63,969 nt of DNA, from contig UQHL01000018.1 in assembly GCA_900540805.1 (NCBI GenBank), forward strand, positions 1-63,969, read 5' to 3'. The DNA is from an uncultured Eubacteriales bacterium. GTDB lineage: Bacteria; Bacillota; Clostridia; Christensenellales; Borkfalkiaceae. The notes below the pieces were generated by a model, which saw only the letters and a program-made list of their open reading frames with translations, made no database searches and was not told where the DNA came from. Shown piece by piece: positions 50,346-59,731 of this stretch. Both the position numbers and the translations under genes were made by a program. How positions within the stretch are numbered: the first letter of the stretch is position 1; each line of letters begins with the position of its first letter.

Positions 50346-52993
50346 GAATTATTCCGAAGAAAATCAAAGTAAAAAACACGGTATGGAAATGCTATTCGAT
50401 GGCGGACGTAATCGTTGCGCTCGTCGTGCTTGCAATCATCTTCGTGGCAATCACGTCGGGAAGTTATGCGTTTGCGGTCATTATGGGGCTGATAGCCGTC
50501 GTAATGTTTATGCCTACGCAGGACGGCATCTTCTATTCGTGTATTTTAGAGAACATAAAATTTCTGTTTGCAAAAAAGGTCTATACCGAAAATGCAAGCA
50601 AGGCAAAAGAACGGGTTGACGCGATTATCGACCTGAAAGACATAAAAGAAAACGGACTGATCGAATACGGGGGCGGTTATTTCGGCAGAGTCGTTAAAGT
50701 GGGGCAAAAGAACTTCGGCATCGAGGACGTCGAACAGCAGAATATCGACATAGGGTATCTTGCAAACGCCCTGAAAATGCTTGACGGAACGCAAATAGCG
50801 GACGTTGTAAAAATTGACCGTCCCGTAAATCTTGACTGTTTCGCGCAGGACTTGTTCGCGCGACTCGGAAGTATTAAAGAGCGCGTGGACGAGAACGGCG
50901 TGAAAGAAATAAAAGAGAATATTTTACAAGAGCGTATCGACCGTATCGACAAGATGAATAACATCCGCAAGCAGTATCTTTCGGATTACTACATAGTGGT
51001 GTACGGCAAGAACGAACTTGACCTTGAAAACACGACGATAAACGTGGCAAGCGAGATAAACAAATGCGGTTTGAATACCAAACTTCTCGGAAAACGGGAA
51101 ACGGCGGTGTTCCTGAAATACAGCTTCTCCCGCAACTTTGACGAAAGGGAGATAAAGGAAGTCGCGGACGGCGACCTTCTCGCTTGGGTGAAACCGAAAA
51201 AAGTGGAGTTTAAGGCAAACTCGTACACGGTGGACGGAACACAAGCGGCGGTGTTCGCCATAGCGGATTATCCGTTGCGCGTAAAAAACGCTTGGGGCGC
51301 AGATTTGTATAATATTCCGAATACGAAAGTCGTTCTGCACGTTAAGCCCGTGGACAAGTTTAAGGCAATCAAACGTATCGACAAGTGTATCGGGGAAATG
51401 GAAACCAAACAGATTATGTCCGAAAAAGCGAGCGAAGCGAATAGCGCGGAAACCCACAGGGAAACGATGCACGCGCTTCTCGACAGTCTGCAAACGGAAA
51501 ACGAATCGCTTTTGGACGTTACGCTGACCATTACGGCGTACAACTATCTTGACGACGAGAATTACAAGAAATCGGTGCGCAGAAACATTATGACGGGCAA
51601 TTTCAAGCCGTCTAATCTTTACGGTTTACAGATAGAAGGGTTCAAATCGTCGGCAATCTCTCCCGTTTCCACCTTAAAAACATACGAGCGCGGCATCAAC
51701 AGCTCCAGCTTGGCGGCAGTATTTCCGTTCGTGAGAACGTTCGTTATGGACGAGGGCGGCATTATGCTCGGAGAGAACAAAGCGAACGGCTATCCGTTCA
51801 TCTTCAATATGTGGAAACGCGGCAATCTGTATCAGAACTCAAACGGTATGATTATCGGTAAGTCCGGTTCGGGCAAATCGTTCTTCTTAAAGTCGCTCAT
51901 CGCAAACGAGTGGGCGAACGATACGAGGGTAATTATACTCGATCCCGAAGCCGAGTACCTGACCTTGACAAAAAATCTGTCGGGTAATCTGATAGACGTC
52001 GGCAACGCGAAAGAAGGCAGAATCAATCCTTTCCATATCTATAAGATACTGACGGAGGACGGAACGCCCGCCGAGCCTGCGGTTACGTTCAATACGCACC
52101 TGAAAATGCTTGAAAGTTTCTTCAAAATCGTGCTTGTGGGCGCGAGCGCGGACGTTATCGAACTCATCAATAATCTCGTTGTGGAAGCGTATGAGAGAAA
52201 AGGCATCACCGAAACGACCGATTGTACGAACTTCAAAGCAGAGGACTTTCCTTTGTTTTCCGACTTGCTTGCGGTATTGCAGGAGAAGAACAAGGAGGAA
52301 ACGGACAATCTGACCTTGCGCGATATGCGCACGGCGGAACTGTACTTGCAGAAATTCGTAAACGGCAGATATTCGGACATCTGGAACGCGCCGTCCACGC
52401 TCGAAGTCAACGCAGGTCTGATCGACTTCAATTTTCAAAGTTTGTTTGCAAACAAGAATAACGTGGTGGCAAACGCGCAGATGTTGCTTGTTTTTCGCTT
52501 TATCGAACAGGAAGTCATCAATGCGAGAGAAGCAAACAAGAGCGGAAGAAACTTGCGAACGCTTATCATCGCTGACGAGGCGCATTTGTTCATCGACGCA
52601 AAATTTCCGATTGCATTGGACTTTTTCTTCTCGATGAGTAAGCGTATCAGAAAATATAACGGAGGCTTCATTCCCGCCACGCAAAACATTGCGGACTGGA
52701 ACGCAAACGAAGAACTCAGGAGCAAGACGAGCGCCATTCTCAAAAACTCGCAGTACACGTTTATTTTCAAATTAAGCGCACCCGACATGAAAGACGTTTT
52801 GGACGTTTACAAGGCGGGCGACAGCTTCAACGGCGACGAGCAGAGAATGATTATATCGGCGGTTACGGGACAGGTGTTCTTTGTCGGTTCTACGGAGCTT
52901 CGTACCTGCGTGAAAATCACGACGGGAGAATATATCAAGAGCCTGTTTGAGGATAAAACGGGCGAAAATTATCAAAAAGGGGAGGTTAAATAA
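50342..52993 (+). CDS. VirB4-like T4SS ATPase with N-terminal VirB3-like membrane segment
   Basis: 883 residues. Two membrane helices near the N-terminus (VIVALVVLAIIFVAITSG, FAVIMGLIAVVMFMP, about 24-58) resemble VirB3/PrgI fused to VirB4. The ATPase has Walker A GKSGSGKSFF (about 505), Walker B LIIADEAHLF (about 740) and the TQNIADW motif. It powers channel assembly and substrate transfer together with VirD4. Coupled to the upstream gene by an ATGA overlap; its stop is directly followed by the GTG of the adhesin. Confidence 0.92.
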   Translation: MRIIPKKIKVKNTVWKCYSMADVIVALVVLAIIFVAITSGSYAFAVIMGLIAVVMFMPTQDGIFYSCILENIKFLFAKKVYTENASKAKERVDAIIDLKDIKENGLIEYGGGYFGRVVKVGQKNFGIEDVEQQNIDIGYLANALKMLDGTQIADVVKIDRPVNLDCFAQDLFARLGSIKERVDENGVKEIKENILQERIDRIDKMNNIRKQYLSDYYIVVYGKNELDLENTTINVASEINKCGLNTKLLGKRETAVFLKYSFSRNFDEREIKEVADGDLLAWVKPKKVEFKANSYTVDGTQAAVFAIADYPLRVKNAWGADLYNIPNTKVVLHVKPVDKFKAIKRIDKCIGEMETKQIMSEKASEANSAETHRETMHALLDSLQTENESLLDVTLTITAYNYLDDENYKKSVRRNIMTGNFKPSNLYGLQIEGFKSSAISPVSTLKTYERGINSSSLAAVFPFVRTFVMDEGGIMLGENKANGYPFIFNMWKRGNLYQNSNGMIIGKSGSGKSFFLKSLIANEWANDTRVIILDPEAEYLTLTKNLSGNLIDVGNAKEGRINPFHIYKILTEDGTPAEPAVTFNTHLKMLESFFKIVLVGASADVIELINNLVVEAYERKGITETTDCTNFKAEDFPLFSDLLAVLQEKNKEETDNLTLRDMRTAELYLQKFVNGRYSDIWNAPSTLEVNAGLIDFNFQSLFANKNNVVANAQMLLVFRFIEQEVINAREANKSGRNLRTLIIADEAHLFIDAKFPIALDFFFSMSKRIRKYNGGFIPATQNIADWNANEELRSKTSAILKNSQYTFIFKLSAPDMKDVLDVYKAGDSFNGDEQRMIISAVTGQVFFVGSTELRTCVKITTGEYIKSLFEDKTGENYQKGEVK

Positions 52994-55900
52994 GTGGTAA
53001 AAACCAAACAGAAAGGCATAGCAAAGTGGCTGTGTCTTGCCGTATTCGCACTCTGTATCAGCCTGTGCTTGGCAATGGCGACGACAAACACGGCGTATGC
53101 GGCGACAACGCCGAAATATACCTTGGCGTATGACTATACGCATTATTACAACTATAACACGTCTAAATCGGCTGACGGTTCGGGAACGGGCGTATTATCT
53201 GCGAGCGTCAAAGGCGACAACGGGAGTATGACGACCGTAAAATTCTATATTTACGGTTCTTCCACTTCGGGTACGGCGAATCTTGCAAAAGGCGGAGCGA
53301 TAGCGAGCAATTCGCTTACAATTACGCTTGACGCGTCGATACAAGGTTATTCGATGAGCGTAACGAACAGTTCGGGAACAACCGTAGGTTCTCAGTCGGG
53401 GAAGAATTATACGCTATCGAATTTGTCGGACGGTACATATAATTTTACCTGTTCTCTGAGGGGCGCAGGATGGAATCCGAACGCGCGAGCATACGCTTGG
53501 TACAGTATGGACGTTTCGTCCTCATTTGTCGTAGATACTACGGCTCCGACCATCAACGGCGCATCGACTTCTTCGACCGGGAAATACACCAACGCTTCCA
53601 CATATATTTCCGTTTCCGATTCAGGGAGCGGTGCGGAAGCGCTTTATATGAAAGCACCGGGCAGCAGTTACTATTCAAACGTCGGCACTTCCACAACGGT
53701 TTCATCGACCGCAACAAACGGGTTGTACTATTTCTACGCCAAAGATAAAGCGGGCAACACTTCAAGTACGTATTATTTGTATCTCGACACGTCAAAACCC
53801 ACGGGAACGATAAGGAACAGTAGCGGTACGGCAATATCGGGTTACACAAACGGCGCGTTTTCCTATACGGCAACGGATACGGGGAGCGGCGTGAGCTACC
53901 TGCAATATAAAAAACCGGGCAGTTCTTCGTGGTTGTCCTATACTTCGGGTACAACAATTGCTTCAACCGCAACGAACGGACAGTATCAGTTCAGGGCGGT
54001 AGATAAGGCGGGGAACGTTTCGGATACGCAAACGATCTACCTTGATTCCGCCGCGCCTACGGGAACGATAAAAAACAGTAGCGGTACGGCAATATCGGGT
54101 TACACGGGCGGTGCGTTTTCCTATACGGCAACGGATACGGGGAGCGGAGTGAGTTACCTGCAATATAAAACGCCGGGCAGTTCTTCGTGGACGACTTATT
54201 CTTCGGGTACAACCATTTCCGCAAGCGCGACGAACGGTTTGTATCAGTTCAGAGCTGTGGACAATGCGGGAAACACTTCTGCGGTGAGTTCAATTTATCT
54301 CGATACGGCGATTCCGACGGGAAGAATTACCGACAGTAACGGAACGACGGTTACGACTACGACCAATAAAGCGTTCAAATATACGGCAAGCGACGGGTTG
54401 AGCGGAATCGCTTATATGCAGTACAAGAAGCCGAACAGTACGGTATGGGAAACTTATGCCGCAGGTACGCTGATTCAGACCACGGATACAAACGGTATTT
54501 ATCGTTTTCGTGCGTTTGATAATGCGGGAAACGAATCCGAAACGGTAATGATTTGTCTTGATACCGTAAAACCGACGGGAACGCTTTACGGCGGAACTTC
54601 AACGGTCGCAAGCGGCGGAAAAACTAATGCCAACTACGTTAAGTTTGTGCCGAGCGATTCGATGTCGGGAATCAAAAGCATTTACGTTCAAACACCTTCA
54701 TCGTCGGGCTACGAATCCTATACGAGCGGAAGCCAGCTCGCAGAAGAAGGCACGTACAGTTTCTACTGTACGGACGCTGCGGGTAACTTCTCGATGATTT
54801 ACACGGTTATTCTCGACAAGTCCGCGCCGATTCTCGGGTGCTTGCAGACGGAGTTTTATTCGACTTACGGACTCGGCTTTACCGTATCGGCAAGCGATGA
54901 CAGCGGAAGCGTAAAGCTGTATTACAAAACGCCGTCAAGCAGCAGTTACGTACTCGCCGGAACGTCGTCCTATTCGACGACGCTTGAAAGCGAAAACGGA
55001 AAGTATTATTTCTACGCCGTTGATGATTTGGGAAACAGAAGCCAAACCTATTGGATTGACCTTCAAATCGTGTATCCCGATCCGACGATAGAACATTCGG
55101 GAACGGATAATTCCGTCTATATCACTTGGACGAACGGAAATAAGGCAACACTGAACGGAGATGATTATACCAAAGGAACTTGGATCAAGACGGAAGGAAG
55201 TTACACCGTAACGGTGACGAACGAATACGGACTGTCCACGACAAAGACGTTTTCTATTACACACAATTATGTAATCGTTCAGATTGTAGAGCCAACCTGC
55301 ACGACAAAGGGCTATTCGGTTTTTAAGTGTACGAGTTGCGGCGATGAGTACGAGGGGAACGTAAAACTTGCGTTCGGACATAACTACGACGTCGAAACGA
55401 TAGAGGCAACATGTACGACTTACGGTTGTATCAAGCATACCTGTCTGAATTGCGGCGATACTTACGAAACGGACGTTCGGACGGCGCTCGGTCATAAATA
55501 TACCGAAACGACAAAGGAAGCGACCTGTACGGAGGACGGCGGACAGCTTCATACCTGTACCGTTTGCGGATACGAATATCTGACCGATACGGTAAAAGCG
55601 ACAGGTCACGATTATACCACAAGAGTCGTGAGAGAACCGCATTGCGAAACGGCGGGAGAACGAATTTTCCATTGCGAGAAGTGCGGCGACGAATACTATA
55701 CGGAGATCCCGGCTACGGGGCATAACTTTGAACTCACGGAATCGTCCGTTGTAGACGGGGAAAACATTCGTACTTACGTCTGCACGAATTGCGGAGCGGT
55801 TACCACGCAGAATATGGGCGAACAGTACGAAAAGGTATCTTCTTATGTGGAGTATCTGTTTGAACAGTATCAGCCTTATATGTGGTGGGTGCTTTTGGCG

Positions 55901-56080
55901 ACCGCAGGCGTTTGGAGCGTCGTGATGGGCGTATTCTTCGGTATTGCGGCAAAGAACGAGGACAAAGAAAAAGCGAGAAAGATGATTAAAAACTACGTCA
56001 TCGGACTTGTTGTAATCGCGGTTATCCTTGTTGCCTGCCCGTATCTTGTCAGAGGTATTGCGGCTTTGATTGCGGGGTAA
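52994..56080 (+). CDS. Large adhesin with Ig-like and Cys repeats fused to a pilin-like C-terminus
   Basis: 1,028 residues from GTG, one base after the VirB4 stop. Signal peptide (WLCLAVFALCISLCLAMATTNTAYAA). Six or so Ig-like repeats of about 85 residues (about 180-690) with the signature D..PTG.I..SSGT....T..AFSYTATD..SG...LQYK.PGSS.W and YQFRAVDNAGN. Then about five Cys repeats (about 760-930, CTSCGDEYE...GH) like those of the protein at 45960. The C-terminal 75 residues hold two membrane helices around the charged loop KNEDKEKARKMIKNYVIG, equivalent to the pilin NEEKINAR loop. The pilin-type end suggests that it is inserted in or near the conjugative channel rather than anchored by sortase. 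Confidence 0.82.
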   Translation: MVKTKQKGIAKWLCLAVFALCISLCLAMATTNTAYAATTPKYTLAYDYTHYYNYNTSKSADGSGTGVLSASVKGDNGSMTTVKFYIYGSSTSGTANLAKGGAIASNSLTITLDASIQGYSMSVTNSSGTTVGSQSGKNYTLSNLSDGTYNFTCSLRGAGWNPNARAYAWYSMDVSSSFVVDTTAPTINGASTSSTGKYTNASTYISVSDSGSGAEALYMKAPGSSYYSNVGTSTTVSSTATNGLYYFYAKDKAGNTSSTYYLYLDTSKPTGTIRNSSGTAISGYTNGAFSYTATDTGSGVSYLQYKKPGSSSWLSYTSGTTIASTATNGQYQFRAVDKAGNVSDTQTIYLDSAAPTGTIKNSSGTAISGYTGGAFSYTATDTGSGVSYLQYKTPGSSSWTTYSSGTTISASATNGLYQFRAVDNAGNTSAVSSIYLDTAIPTGRITDSNGTTVTTTTNKAFKYTASDGLSGIAYMQYKKPNSTVWETYAAGTLIQTTDTNGIYRFRAFDNAGNESETVMICLDTVKPTGTLYGGTSTVASGGKTNANYVKFVPSDSMSGIKSIYVQTPSSSGYESYTSGSQLAEEGTYSFYCTDAAGNFSMIYTVILDKSAPILGCLQTEFYSTYGLGFTVSASDDSGSVKLYYKTPSSSSYVLAGTSSYSTTLESENGKYYFYAVDDLGNRSQTYWIDLQIVYPDPTIEHSGTDNSVYITWTNGNKATLNGDDYTKGTWIKTEGSYTVTVTNEYGLSTTKTFSITHNYVIVQIVEPTCTTKGYSVFKCTSCGDEYEGNVKLAFGHNYDVETIEATCTTYGCIKHTCLNCGDTYETDVRTALGHKYTETTKEATCTEDGGQLHTCTVCGYEYLTDTVKATGHDYTTRVVREPHCETAGERIFHCEKCGDEYYTEIPATGHNFELTESSVVDGENIRTYVCTNCGAVTTQNMGEQYEKVSSYVEYLFEQYQPYMWWVLLATAGVWSVVMGVFFGIAAKNEDKEKARKMIKNYVIGLVVIAVILVACPYLVRGIAALIAG

Positions 56081-56147
56081 AACGGTAATATTCCGCATCA
56101 TAGCTGAAATTTTCACCGAAAAAACGAAAAAATTTTGGAAAAACAGC

Positions 56148-56186
56148 TTGACAAATGCGGAATCGCGTGCTATCGTATTGATACGA
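56148..56186 (+). promoter_or_regulatory. Promoter and operator of the right-arm operon
   Basis: TTGACA (56148-56153), 17-base spacer, TATCGT (56171-56176). A perfect inverted repeat TCGTAT-TG-ATACGA (56173-56186) overlaps the -10 box and is a good repressor site for the recombinase operon. Confidence 0.75.
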
Positions 56187-56211
56187 CGAAACAATAAACG
56201 GAGGTGAACTT

Positions 56212-56568
56212 ATGAACAGGGCAGAAATACTGCGAAAAGCGGAAGCAAACGAGGGCTTGACGGTGAAAGAAATCAAGATTTATCAGAAAACCGTGAAACC
56301 TGAAAAGCACGTTTACGGAAAGTACGGTAACTTGGCGAAACAATACCTGCAAGATAAAGGAATCGACTGGACGATTGCCAATCTTCCCGAATATCTGCAC
56401 GGTGTTGACAGACAAGCGGACGAACTTTATGACACGATGTACGAAAAACTCTCGAAACAGGAGCGTTTCAGAAAGACGGGCGATTTTATGGAGAATCTGA
56501 AACGGGAAACTGAAATGCAGCAACTGATCGAAGAAGAAATTTTAAGCGAAATCGTGTACGTCAAATAA
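56212..56568 (+). CDS. tnpV: TnpV-family transposon protein
   Basis: 118 residues. GKYGNLAKQYLQDKGIDWTIANLPEYLHGVDRQADELYDTMYEKLSKQERFRK matches the pattern of TnpV proteins (GKYGRLR..YL...... DRQA.E....L...MAE.EG), found in Tn4451-like and many Clostridia mobile elements. Function not established. First gene after the promoter at 56148; start after CGGAGGTGAACTT. Confidence 0.7.
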   Translation: MNRAEILRKAEANEGLTVKEIKIYQKTVKPEKHVYGKYGNLAKQYLQDKGIDWTIANLPEYLHGVDRQADELYDTMYEKLSKQERFRKTGDFMENLKRETEMQQLIEEEILSEIVYVK

Positions 56569-56580
56569 CGGAGGATTACT

Positions 56581-56715
56581 ATGAAAGCATTAAGAGTTGC
56601 GGGAAAGGTTGTAGGTACGGTCGGAAGATATACGCTTGCAGGCGTTCTTATCGTCGGACATTTTGTGATGAACATAATCGGCGTGTTGATTTGCGCCATT
56701 ACATCGCAGGGTTAA
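56581..56715 (+). CDS. Small membrane protein (44 aa)
   Basis: 44 codons (MKALRVAGKVVGTVGRY ... ICAITSQG) with one hydrophobic segment (TLAGVLIVGHFVMNIIGVLICAI). Start after CGGAGGATTACT, 12 bases downstream of the TnpV gene. No family recognised. Confidence 0.6.
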   Translation: MKALRVAGKVVGTVGRYTLAGVLIVGHFVMNIIGVLICAITSQG

Positions 56716-56725
56716 GGAGTCAAGT

Positions 56726-56959
56726 ATGGACAAGAAAGAAACAACGCCGAGAAGAACGGCGCGCAGAAACTACGAAGAGCGAAACAAAGAAAAACGCAAG
56801 CAGGCAAGCGGAAACTTCGGTACGATGATACCGAGAGATCTGTTCGAGGAAATCAACGAGTTTTTGGCAAAATACCATATTACGAAAGTGCAGTTGATTT
56901 TCGCAGGATACGAAGCTCTGAAAGAACAGATTAGAAAGGAAACGGAAACTACAACATAA
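56726..56959 (+). CDS. Small RHH-like protein, paralogue of the IME protein at 44925
   Basis: 77 residues: basic N-terminus (RRTARRNYEERNKEKRKQASGNF) and TMIPRDLFEEINEFLAKYHITKVQLIFAGYEALKEQ. It shares roughly half its residues with the IME protein at 44925. Start after AAGGAGTCAAGT. Likely DNA-binding; may assist the recombinases or regulate their operon. Confidence 0.7.
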   Translation: MDKKETTPRRTARRNYEERNKEKRKQASGNFGTMIPRDLFEEINEFLAKYHITKVQLIFAGYEALKEQIRKETETTT

Positions 56960-56970
56960 TTGTGTATGCG

Positions 56971-57032
56971 GAAGGCATAGACACGAACAAAGAATCAATT
57001 TTAATTGATGAAGCGTAAGTGACTATGCCTTC
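56971..57032. repeat. Long inverted repeat before the recombinase genes
   Basis: GAAGGCATAG (56971-56980) and CTATGCCTTC (57023-57032) form a perfect 10-bp stem; the loop contains a second palindrome ATCAATT-TT-AATTGAT (56994-57009). It lies in the 127-base gap between the RHH-like gene and the SHOCT-like gene and has no T tract. Could be a protein-binding or RNA regulatory site. Confidence 0.55.
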
Positions 57033-57087
57033 TGACAACTAAATAACTTTCTCTGCGCTTCATCGGAAGGAGGACTTTACGGTAAGC

Positions 57088-57252
57088 GTGGAAGAAAGAC
57101 AAAAAAACGAAATGATATATCTTGCATCGGTCGCTGTAATTCGTCGATTGTATCTGAACAAGTTAGTCGATGTGGAAATACTGAAACGACTGAACAAGAA
57201 AAACGCGGAAACGATGGGGTGTATCCCTGTGGATTTTATACACTATCATTAA
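57088..57252 (+). CDS. Small SHOCT-like protein
   Basis: 54 residues from GTG 57088 (VEERQKNEMIYLASVAVIRRLYLNKLVDVEILKRLNKKNAE...). The pattern of a short helical pair followed by a C-terminal MG-x-P motif is that of SHOCT-type proteins found directly upstream of serine recombinases in Clostridia elements. AAGGAGG (57067-57073) is 14 bases from GTG but only 5 from an in-frame ACG (57079), so the true start is uncertain. The stop is followed at once by the SD of the first recombinase. Confidence 0.6.
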   Translation: MEERQKNEMIYLASVAVIRRLYLNKLVDVEILKRLNKKNAETMGCIPVDFIHYH

Positions 57253-57264
57253 GGAGGTATGGCT

Positions 57265-58839
57265 ATGAGTACTGTCGCCAAGGAAGTACAGGTAATTAAA
57301 GCGACAAAGACGGGCGAAAAAGCGGAGAAAATCAGAGTGGCGGCGTATTGCAGAGTCAGTACCGACAAAGATGATCAACTCAACTCATTTTTTGCTCAAA
57401 TGAGATATTACACGGACTTTGTTCGCAGTAACGACAAAATGGTTCTTGTGGACATTTATGCGGACGAGGGCATCACAGGAACGGAGCTTGAAAAGCGTGA
57501 TGAAATGAAACGCTTGATACGTGACTGCAAGCACAAGAAGATAGATCGTGTACTTGTAAAAAGCGTAACGAGATTTGCGCGAAATTCGCTTGAATGTATC
57601 GAAACGATTCGTCTTATGAAATCTTGCGGTGTTAGCGTTCTTTTTGAAACCGACCGCATTGATACAGAGAAGATGAACTCCGAAATGATGCTTTACATCA
57701 AGAGTGCGTTTGCACAGAATGAATCAACCTCGGCATCTCGAAGAATGTCAACTTCTATCCGAATGAGGATGGAGGACGGAACGTATGTTGCGACGAACGC
57801 ACCCTATGGCTACAAATTGGTGGATAATAATTTGGAAATTGTACCGGAGGAAGCCGAAGTAATTAAGAAGATTTTTGCCTTGTATCTACAAGGATACGGT
57901 ACGAACGTGATTGCAAAGATAATCCGCGAAAGCGATGGGGAGAAACGTGCGTGGAACAAAGAGGGTATTCGTTATATTTTAATAAATGAAAAGTATATAG
58001 GGGATTCCATGTGGCAGAAGTATTATACGCCTCCTGTTTTGCCGTTACGAGATCGCCCGAATCGCGGAGAACTTCCGAAGTATTATTGTGAAGGAACGCA
58101 GGAAGCGATTATATCACGAAAAGATTTTGATGCCGTTCAAAAACTGATGAAAGAACGCGAAGAAAAGCACTATAAAAGATACAGAACGGAGAAAAAGTTT
58201 TTTTACCGCAAAATAATATGCAGACATTGCGGTTGGACATACCGAACGAAAGAACAACAAAACGGTTATATATGGTCTTGTTCAAGAAAAGGAATGATTG
58301 GTGGTGAATGTCATGCACGCAGTTATTCTGATGAAGAATTGTATCGTGCGTTTACAAAACTATATAACATATTAAAGCAGAACAAACGTGTTTTGCTTGA
58401 CGAAACAATATCGCAGTTGCAGACGTTAAAAGTTAAAGTGAATTGCGGGAACAACGTTATTGCGGAAATTGATGAAGAATTGGCGGCGCTCGGCAAACAA
58501 AACAGCCTTTACAGTCAAATGCTTGCAAACGGCGTGATTGACGAAATAACCTACCACGAAAAGGCAGATAAAATTAAAGGAAAGATCGAAGAACTCCGAA
58601 GCCGTCGATTAAAGATAATTAACGATGATGAGGAGGAAACCTGTCTTGAAGAATTGCGTCAGTTAAGGAGAATGATTGATGAGAGTCCCGATTATCTTAC
58701 AGAAATGGATAAGGGGTTGTTCGGAAAAATCGTTAAAAAGATATATGCCGAAGAAGACGGTTCATTGAGTTTTGTCTTACAAGGCGATTTGGAATTGAGA
58801 GTTTGTATGGAGGACAGGAACGATGAACAGAATGATTAG
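57265..58839 (+). CDS. Large serine recombinase 1
   Basis: 524 residues from ATG 57265; ATG 57259 is only one base from AAGGAGG and less likely. Resolvase domain with catalytic Ser32 in YCRVSTDKDD and KSVTRFARNSLE. A recombinase domain follows (about 165-270), then a zinc ribbon (KIICRHCGWTY ... WSCSRKGMIGGEC, about 310-345) and a coiled coil. It overlaps recombinase 2 by 17 bases. One of two catalytically complete enzymes at this end, and the likely integrase/excisionase of the ICE together with its neighbours. Confidence 0.92.
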   Translation: MSTVAKEVQVIKATKTGEKAEKIRVAAYCRVSTDKDDQLNSFFAQMRYYTDFVRSNDKMVLVDIYADEGITGTELEKRDEMKRLIRDCKHKKIDRVLVKSVTRFARNSLECIETIRLMKSCGVSVLFETDRIDTEKMNSEMMLYIKSAFAQNESTSASRRMSTSIRMRMEDGTYVATNAPYGYKLVDNNLEIVPEEAEVIKKIFALYLQGYGTNVIAKIIRESDGEKRAWNKEGIRYILINEKYIGDSMWQKYYTPPVLPLRDRPNRGELPKYYCEGTQEAIISRKDFDAVQKLMKEREEKHYKRYRTEKKFFYRKIICRHCGWTYRTKEQQNGYIWSCSRKGMIGGECHARSYSDEELYRAFTKLYNILKQNKRVLLDETISQLQTLKVKVNCGNNVIAEIDEELAALGKQNSLYSQMLANGVIDEITYHEKADKIKGKIEELRSRRLKIINDDEEETCLEELRQLRRMIDESPDYLTEMDKGLFGKIVKKIYAEEDGSLSFVLQGDLELRVCMEDRNDEQND

Positions 58840-59731
58840 TTTCGGATATGGATTCGCTGACGGGAAATTGAGCGTGATCGCCGAGGAAGCAGAAACAGTA
58901 AAAGGTATATTTTCCGATTACGTAAACGGCAAAATTCTAAAAGAGATTGCCGACGATCTGACAGCAAGGCAAGTGAATTTTTTCAACGGTAAGTGCAGTT
59001 GGAATAAGAATATGATTTTTCGTATCATAGAAAACGGCAAGTACATAGGCGAGGACGGCTATCCTGCGATTCTTCCGATTGCCTTGTTTGAAAGAGCGAA
59101 CTTAATAAAAAAGCAGAAAAGCAAAGTCAAGATTGAATTATCAGAAGAGACGGAGACGTTGAAAAAATATGTTTATTGCGGTGAATGCGGTCGGCTTTTA
59201 CATCGTCGTTCTAAATGGAGAACACGGGAAAAGTGGTATTGTCTTTCGGATTGTAAATGCGAAAGATATATAGACGATAGGGTTATTATGAGTGCGGTTG
59301 ATACGGTCGGAAATGCTATAAGGAACAATCCCGACTTGCTGAATGTTGAAACCTGCGATACTTATAAACGAACGCAGGAGATCATGCGCTATACAAACGA
59401 AATCGCAAGGATGACGAGTTCTGCAAATCCAAGTTTTAAGACAGGCAAAACGATGATTTTTGAGTGTGCAAACTTGAAGTTCCAAGCTTGCCATGAAAAT
59501 AAGAGTTTGGCTTATACGGACAAAGTAATTCAGTATAGTAAGAGTGGTGTTTATGATGTGAATTATATCGTAAATGTTGTATCAAAGATCATCATCGAAA
59601 CGGACGGAACGGTTACGGTTGAGATGATAAACGGAACAAAGTTAAATGATAGGGAGGTCGGAAATGCAAACGCAGGCAAAAAGAATAGTAACGAAAATAG
59701 CTGCGAATCCGATTCTCGTAAAGCAGAGTGA
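58823..59731 (+). CDS. Recombinase-like protein without catalytic domain (accessory subunit 2)
   Basis: 302 residues. It starts directly with the recombinase DNA-binding domain (SFGYGFADGKLSVIAEEAETVKGIFSDYVNGKILKEIADDL), then a zinc ribbon (YVYCGECGRLLHRR ... WYCLSDCKCE) and a helical end. The resolvase domain and its serine are absent. The gene is not simply truncated: it has its own RBS (GGAGG) and overlaps both neighbours, so the short form is maintained. Probably a DNA-binding partner that alters site choice or direction of the catalytic recombinases. Confidence 0.85.
   Translation: MNRMISFGYGFADGKLSVIAEEAETVKGIFSDYVNGKILKEIADDLTARQVNFFNGKCSWNKNMIFRIIENGKYIGEDGYPAILPIALFERANLIKKQKSKVKIELSEETETLKKYVYCGECGRLLHRRSKWRTREKWYCLSDCKCERYIDDRVIMSAVDTVGNAIRNNPDLLNVETCDTYKRTQEIMRYTNEIARMTSSANPSFKTGKTMIFECANLKFQACHENKSLAYTDKVIQYSKSGVYDVNYIVNVVSKIIIETDGTVTVEMINGTKLNDREVGNANAGKKNSNENSCESDSRKAE

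Noticed and set aside
54935..56194. 419-codon reverse frame opposite the adhesin
   Set aside because: It antiparallels the Cys repeats and pilin tail and runs over the promoter at 56148; no RBS.
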